From positions 1 through 64,000 of the forward strand of contig NZ_JAJAWH010000007.1 of the NCBI RefSeq assembly GCF_020531965.1: a DNA stretch of 64,000 nt, given 5' to 3'. Under the pieces are notes generated by a model. It worked only from the letters and a program-made list of their open reading frames with translations. It did not search any database and was not told where the DNA came from. This document shows positions 59,883 to 64,000 of the stretch, piece by piece. Source of the DNA: Pseudorhizobium xiangyangii (GTDB taxonomy: Bacteria; Pseudomonadota; Alphaproteobacteria; Rhizobiales; Rhizobiaceae). The position numbers and the translations under genes were made by a program. The stretch's first letter is position 1, and each line of letters starts with the position of its first letter.

Positions 59883-61043
59883 CTAGTTTTCGTGCCGCCG
59901 CTGGTGGAGGTCAGCGTAATCAGCGCTTCTCATCTCATACAGCCGGGAAATAGTGCGGTCGAATTCAAAGCCTTCCGTTCCACGCCGCTCGGTCAGCAAC
60001 GCATCGGGCGCAGCGGCTGCCGAGACATACAACCGGACGGCATTGTCGTAGAGTGTGTCGACAAGGTTGATAAAACGTTTCGTCTCATTCCGCTTGTCGG
60101 GACCAAGCAGCGGGACATGCTCGACGAACATGGAATTATAGCGCTCGGCAATGGCCAGATAGTCCGCAGCCCCAAGCGGTCGCTCACAAAGATCCGCGAA
60201 TTCGAACCGCGCTACGTGCCCCACTGCGGCTGGAACATGGATGGCACGACCTAACCTGAGCACTTCTGACGGCGCACTTTTCTCCCCGTCAGTAACCTGA
60301 TGCCAGGTGGCCTCCATCAGAGCGTCAGCATGAGGCCCAAGCGGAGTAAGATATACGGGAAGGTTCGCCAGCTTCATCATGCGATAGTCTGTGGGAGAAT
60401 CCAGCGTCACAACGTCCACGTGGCGACGCAGCATGGCTATGAATGGCAGAAAAAGACCACGATTGAGGCCGTCCCTGTAGAGATTGTCGGGCTCGACATT
60501 CGAAGTTGCCACAAGGACGCAGCCCAACGCGAAGAGTTCGGTAAACAACCGAGCAAGGATCATCGCGTCAGTTATGTCCGTCACGGAAAACTCATCGAAG
60601 CAGAGCAGTTCCGCTTCAGCAAACAGGGCTGCAGCCACCGGCGGGATCGGATCCGCCTCGCGTGTTTCACCCCGTTTCAACTTCAGTCGATGCTCGTGGA
60701 CGCGAGAATGCACGTCCGCCATGAATTCGTGGAAGTGAGCGCGCCGCTTCTTGTCCGTCGCAGCCTTCTTGAAGAACATCTCCATCAGCATGGTCTTGCC
60801 GCGACCGACGCTGCCGTGAACGTAGAGACCTCTTGTCGGAGCAGGCCGGCTACCCCCTTTGGCAAAGAGCCAGCCGAGTGCGCTTTTCTTCTTGGCCGGA
60901 CGAGCTTCGCGCAGATCCGCCAGCACCCGGTCGAGCTTCGCGGCCACCTCCAATTGCGCCTTGTCCGCCGTGAGCGTACCCGCGGCGGCAAGAGCCTTCA
61001 GTTCTTCTACGACGCTATGCGTGTAGTCGGGGATGGCTTCCAT
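59883..61043 (-). CDS. zapE: Cell division ATPase ZapE (AFG1-like)
   Basis: AAA-like ATPase of 386 residues. The P-loop is GSVGRGKT (77-84) and Walker B is LLCFDEF with the nearby sensor ATSN. The family was first known as yeast AFG1/Lace1, a mitochondrial protein quality factor; bacterial ZapE acts at the division ring under stress. C-terminal family blocks are FADLCERPLGAADYLAIA and ETKRFINLVDTLYD. It lies between omp19 (28 bases) and mdh, as in other Rhizobiales. Confidence 0.94.
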   Translation of the reverse strand: MEAIPDYTHSVVEELKALAAAGTLTADKAQLEVAAKLDRVLADLREARPAKKKSALGWLFAKGGSRPAPTRGLYVHGSVGRGKTMLMEMFFKKAATDKKRRAHFHEFMADVHSRVHEHRLKLKRGETREADPIPPVAAALFAEAELLCFDEFSVTDITDAMILARLFTELFALGCVLVATSNVEPDNLYRDGLNRGLFLPFIAMLRRHVDVVTLDSPTDYRMMKLANLPVYLTPLGPHADALMEATWHQVTDGEKSAPSEVLRLGRAIHVPAAVGHVARFEFADLCERPLGAADYLAIAERYNSMFVEHVPLLGPDKRNETKRFINLVDTLYDNAVRLYVSAAAAPDALLTERRGTEGFEFDRTISRLYEMRSADYADLHQRRHEN

Positions 61044-61071
61044 GGGAGAAGAGCAGCGCTCCGCTAAACCG

Positions 61072-61596
61072 TTATCGGCTCAGGCTGAGCGGCTGGCCAG
61101 AATTGGTCGTCCCGTCGAAGCGATTGTCAGCCGTCCTGTAGACGCGACCGATGGTGTTGCCGGAACGGTCCTTGAACTGCACCATCTTGCTCGAAACTTC
61201 CCAGGAGCCCATCGTCGTTAGTTCGCCGGCGCAGCCACGGGTGCCACCGCGCGAACCGCTGCCAAGGTTGGTAAGCGTCAGGAACATGTCACAGGAAGAA
61301 CCGGCGTAGGCGACGCGCCAGTTGCCAACCATCTGCTCCTTGGTGACGTCCATTGCAGCCGCAGGAGCAGCCGAAGCGCTCGGATCAAGCGCCGCTGTCT
61401 GCTGTGACGGCGCAGTCGGAAACTGGCCGGCGCCTCCGGGCGGCGGCAACTGGTTAGACTGCACCGAAGGAACGGGCTGCGCCTGCAGCGGAGCCGGCTG
61501 GGATGGGAGATCATTGTAGGGGCTGTAGGAGGTGCGCTGGCAACCGGCCAGAGAAACAACAACCATCAAGCCGGCGGCGACATACCTGAACTGCAT
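61072..61596 (-). CDS. Omp19-like lipoprotein with protease-inhibitor (Inh) domain
   Basis: Outer-membrane lipoprotein of 174 residues. A signal with lipobox LAGC makes C19 the lipid anchor. A Pro/Gln/Ala-rich spacer (30-85) leads to a C-terminal AprI/Inh-type beta-barrel with [28 protein letters not shown], and [15 protein letters not shown]. The last is close to the ending of Brucella Omp19, which inhibits proteases. Two domain cysteines likely form a disulfide. Confidence 0.9.
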   Translation of the reverse strand: MQFRYVAAGLMVVVSLAGCQRTSYSPYNDLPSQPAPLQAQPVPSVQSNQLPPPGGAGQFPTAPSQQTAALDPSASAAPAAAMDVTKEQMVGNWRVAYAGSSCDMFLTLTNLGSGSRGGTRGCAGELTTMGSWEVSSKMVQFKDRSGNTIGRVYRTADNRFDGTTNSGQPLSLSR

Positions 61597-61732
61597 TATT
61601 TGACTCCGATCTTTGCCTGCACCCGGTGCTAGTGAGGAAACACGGCGGAATTATCGCGAAGAGTTGTATCAAATCAACCCAACACTGACATCCGCGGTTC
61701 CGTCAGGCATTTGTGGCCTCAAGATGGAACAA

Positions 61733-61764
61733 CCGGCGCGAACATCAAGTGACGTACGCGCCGG
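61733..61764 (-). terminator. Hairpin downstream of sdhB
   Basis: CCGGCGCG (61733-61740) and CGCGCCGG (61757-61764) form eight-base perfect arms, 10 bases past the sdhB stop. TTGTTCC follows on the minus strand. It probably ends the sdh transcript and separates it from omp19. Confidence 0.6.
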
Positions 61765-61773
61765 AATTGTCCG

Positions 61774-62553
61774 CTATACGCGACGCTCGACCATCATCTT
61801 CTTGATTTCGGCGATTGCCTTCGCGGGATTAAGACCCTTCGGGCAGGTCTGCGCGCAATTCATGATCGTGTGGCAGCGATAGAGCCGGAAAGGATCCTCG
61901 AGATTGTCGAGGCGCTCACCCTTGGCTTCATCACGGCTGTCGATCAGCCAGCGGTAGGCCTGAAGAAGCACGGCCGGGCCGAGGTAGCGGTCGCCGTTCC
62001 ACCAGTAGCTGGGACAGGACGTCGAGCAGCAAGCACAGAGAATGCACTCATAGAGCCCATCCAGCTTCAGCCGGTCCTCGTGGCTCTGCTTCCATTCCTT
62101 TGCCGGCGGAGGAGAGACCGTTTTCAGCCAGGGCTCGATCGAGCGGTGCTGGGCATAGAAATTGGTGAGATCCGGCACCAGATCCTTCACCACGGGCAGG
62201 TGCGGCAATGGATAGACCTTAACGGTTCCAGTGATGTCATCCATGCCCTTGGTGCAGGCAAGCGTGTTCGTCCCGTCGATGTTCATCGCGCAGGAACCGC
62301 AGATGCCCTCTCGACAGGACCGCCGTAGCGTCAGTGTCGGATCGATACTGTTCTTGATGTAAAGAAGACCATCGAGCACCATCGGCCCGCAGTCATCGAT
62401 ATCGATGTAGTAGGTATCGATACGCGGGTTCTGGCCGTCGTCCGGGTTCCAGCGGTAGATGCGGTACTCGCGAATGTTCTTCGCGCCTTCCGGCTTCGGC
62501 CACACCTTGCCTTCAGAGATCTGAGAGTTCTTGGGGAGAGCGAGTTCAACCAT
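61774..62553 (-). CDS. sdhB: Succinate dehydrogenase iron-sulfur subunit
   Basis: Electron-transfer subunit of complex II, 259 residues. The [2Fe-2S] ligands are in [15 protein letters not shown] and the later C of TLAC. The [4Fe-4S] and [3Fe-4S] ligands are in [12 protein letters not shown] and [29 protein letters not shown] forms part of the quinone site. It passes electrons from SdhA to ubiquinone in the membrane. 18 bases after sdhA. Confidence 0.98.
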   Translation of the reverse strand: MVELALPKNSQISEGKVWPKPEGAKNIREYRIYRWNPDDGQNPRIDTYYIDIDDCGPMVLDGLLYIKNSIDPTLTLRRSCREGICGSCAMNIDGTNTLACTKGMDDITGTVKVYPLPHLPVVKDLVPDLTNFYAQHRSIEPWLKTVSPPPAKEWKQSHEDRLKLDGLYECILCACCSTSCPSYWWNGDRYLGPAVLLQAYRWLIDSRDEAKGERLDNLEDPFRLYRCHTIMNCAQTCPKGLNPAKAIAEIKKMMVERRV

Positions 62554-62571
62554 GTCCAGTTCCTCTCGGGA

Positions 62572-64000
62572 TCAGTAGACGCGGGCCTTGGGCTCGATCT
62601 TGGCAGGATCGATACCCTCGGCGATAAGGTCCGTGTGGACGGGGCGATAGTCGAGCTTCACATCACCCGCCTCGTTGACCCAGGCGAGACTGTGCTTGCG
62701 CCAGTTCTCATCGTCGCGGCCGGCGAACGGGCCGTCCGTGTAGTCTTCACGAGCATGGCTGCCGCGGCTTTCCTTGCGCGCTTCCGCGCCGTAGACCGTG
62801 GTAATGGCGTTCGCCATCAGGTTTTCCAGTTCCAGCGTCTCGACGAGATCCGAGTTCCAGATCATCGAGCGATCCGTGAGCTTGACATCCTTCAGCTCAC
62901 TCCAGATGCTCGACATCCGGCGGCAGCCGGATTCCAGCGATTCCTGAGTCCGGAAAACAGCGGCGTCGTCCTGCATGGTCCGCTGCATCTTATCCCGAAG
63001 TACCGCGGTGGGCGTGCCACCACTGGCGTTCCGCAGGCGGTCGAAGCGATCCATGATCTTGTCGCAGGCCGCCGTATTGAGAGCAGGCACCGGTTCTGCC
63101 TTATCGATCACCTGCCCTGCGCGGATCGCAGCAGCACGACCGAAGACCACAAGGTCGATCAGCGAATTGGAGCCAAGGCGGTTCGCGCCGTGTACGGACG
63201 CACAGCCGGCTTCGCCGACCGCCATCAGGCCGGGCGACAGGCGCTCCGGATTGGCGCTGTCGGCATTCAGAACCTCACCCCAGAAATTGGTCGGGATGCC
63301 GCCCATATTATAGTGGACGGTCGGCAGTACCGGGATCGGCTCGCGGGTCACGTCTACGCCGGCAAAGATCTTGGCGCTCTCGGAAATGCCCGGCAGGCGC
63401 TCATGAAGGACAGCCGGATCCAAGTGGTCGAGATGCAGGTAGATGTGGTCCTTGTTCTTGCCAACGCCACGGCCTTCGCGGATTTCGAGCGTCATGCAAC
63501 GGGAAACCACATCTCGCGATGCCAGGTCCTTTGCGGACGGTGCATAGCGCTCCATGAAGCGCTCGCCCTCGGAATTGACGAGATAACCGCCTTCGCCGCG
63601 TGCACCTTCCGTGATCAGGCAACCGGAGCCGTAGATGCCGGTCGGATGGAATTGCACGAACTCCATGTCCTGGAGCGGCAGTCCGGCGCGGGCAACCATG
63701 CCGCCACCGTCACCCGTGCAGGTGTGGGCCGAGGTGGCCGAGAAATAGGCACGGCCGTAACCGCCCGTCGCCAGCACCACCATCTTCGCCGCGAAGCGGT
63801 GGATAGTGCCGTCGTCAAGGTTCCAGGCGACAACGCCGGTGCAACGGCCGTCGTCGGACATGATCAGGTCGAGCGCGAAGTACTCGATGAAGAACTCCGC
63901 GTTGTTGCGCAACGACTGGCCATAGAGCGTATGCAAGATGGCATGGCCGGTACGGTCGGCAGCGGCGCAGGTCCGCTGCACCGGCGGACCGGCACCGTAG
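62572..64000 (-). CDS. sdhA: Succinate dehydrogenase flavoprotein subunit (5' end beyond the window)
   Basis: C-terminal 476 or so residues of SdhA, which oxidises succinate to fumarate with covalent FAD. The frame stays open to the window edge, reading [20 protein letters not shown], so the N-terminal FAD fold and the flavin-linked His lie outside. Present are [11 protein letters not shown], the substrate region [42 protein letters not shown] and the C-terminal [14 protein letters not shown] with catalytic Arg and His. sdhC and sdhD would be expected further on. Confidence 0.97.
   Translation of the reverse strand, partial: YGAGPPVQRTCAAADRTGHAILHTLYGQSLRNNAEFFIEYFALDLIMSDDGRCTGVVAWNLDDGTIHRFAAKMVVLATGGYGRAYFSATSAHTCTGDGGGMVARAGLPLQDMEFVQFHPTGIYGSGCLITEGARGEGGYLVNSEGERFMERYAPSAKDLASRDVVSRCMTLEIREGRGVGKNKDHIYLHLDHLDPAVLHERLPGISESAKIFAGVDVTREPIPVLPTVHYNMGGIPTNFWGEVLNADSANPERLSPGLMAVGEAGCASVHGANRLGSNSLIDLVVFGRAAAIRAGQVIDKAEPVPALNTAACDKIMDRFDRLRNASGGTPTAVLRDKMQRTMQDDAAVFRTQESLESGCRRMSSIWSELKDVKLTDRSMIWNSDLVETLELENLMANAITTVYGAEARKESRGSHAREDYTDGPFAGRDDENWRKHSLAWVNEAGDVKLDYRPVHTDLIAEGIDPAKIEPKARVY

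Overview
The window is chromosomal core DNA of an alphaproteobacterium of the Rhizobiaceae (Rhizobium, Agrobacterium, Pseudorhizobium or a close relative). The evidence is the gene order: dxr beside hemA, priA followed by atpHAGDC, the block sdhAB-omp19-zapE-mdh-sucCDAB-MAPEG-lpd, a Brucella Omp19-type lipoprotein, and high-GC codon use throughout. I see no rRNA, tRNA, CRISPR array, prophage or insertion sequence. Species cannot be fixed from this sequence.

Layout. (1) 0-6.7 kb: a minus-strand sugar ABC importer operon (binding protein, two permeases, ATPase) headed by a fused NanE/NanK gene for N-acetylmannosamine breakdown, with a divergent GntR/UTRA regulator. The NanE part is cut by an in-frame TGA exactly where the family has a cysteine, and the first permease seems to have lost one base near its start. 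(2) 6.7-11.5 kb: a cystathionine gamma-synthase-family PLP enzyme behind a structured leader, an unknown small protein, a DUF2076 protein, and an overlapping MliC/FAD-monooxygenase pair. (3) 11.6-18 kb: dxr and hemA converge on a shared terminator. hemA has an upstream FNR/FixK-type box. Next to it lies a three-gene molybdenum hydroxylase (small, large, medium subunits) whose large subunit has the form II AYRGAGR loop, so it is probably not a true CO dehydrogenase. (4) 18-27.8 kb: a glycine-zipper lipoprotein, the outer-membrane pair tamA-tamB, and a soluble two-PAS chemoreceptor coupled to cheW. (5) 27.9-36.7 kb: NAD-dependent molybdenum formate dehydrogenase fdsGBA-fdhD-fdsD with a LysR regulator upstream and an OFA-family anion transporter downstream. 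(6) 36.9-44.8 kb: the F1 ATP synthase operon, a small membrane protein and priA. (7) 44.9-50.2 kb: an acyltransferase, xerC, a TraB/GumN protein and a BCCT choline/betaine transporter. (8) 50.2-64 kb: TCA-cycle genes, all on the minus strand, ending in sdhA, which runs off the window.

How it fits together. The 3' half holds much of central energy metabolism: succinate dehydrogenase, malate dehydrogenase, succinyl-CoA synthetase, the 2-oxoglutarate dehydrogenase complex and F1 ATPase. Fds adds NADH from formate, and the OFA carrier plausibly brings formate in. Heme synthesis (hemA) appears tied to oxygen status by the FNR/FixK-type site.

I found no wholly new multi-gene system. The items most worth following up are the TGA in nanE, the linked permease lesion, the structured leader before the PLP enzyme, the orphan form II hydroxylase, the hemA anaerobox, and the inverted repeats upstream of mdh and between sucD and sucA.
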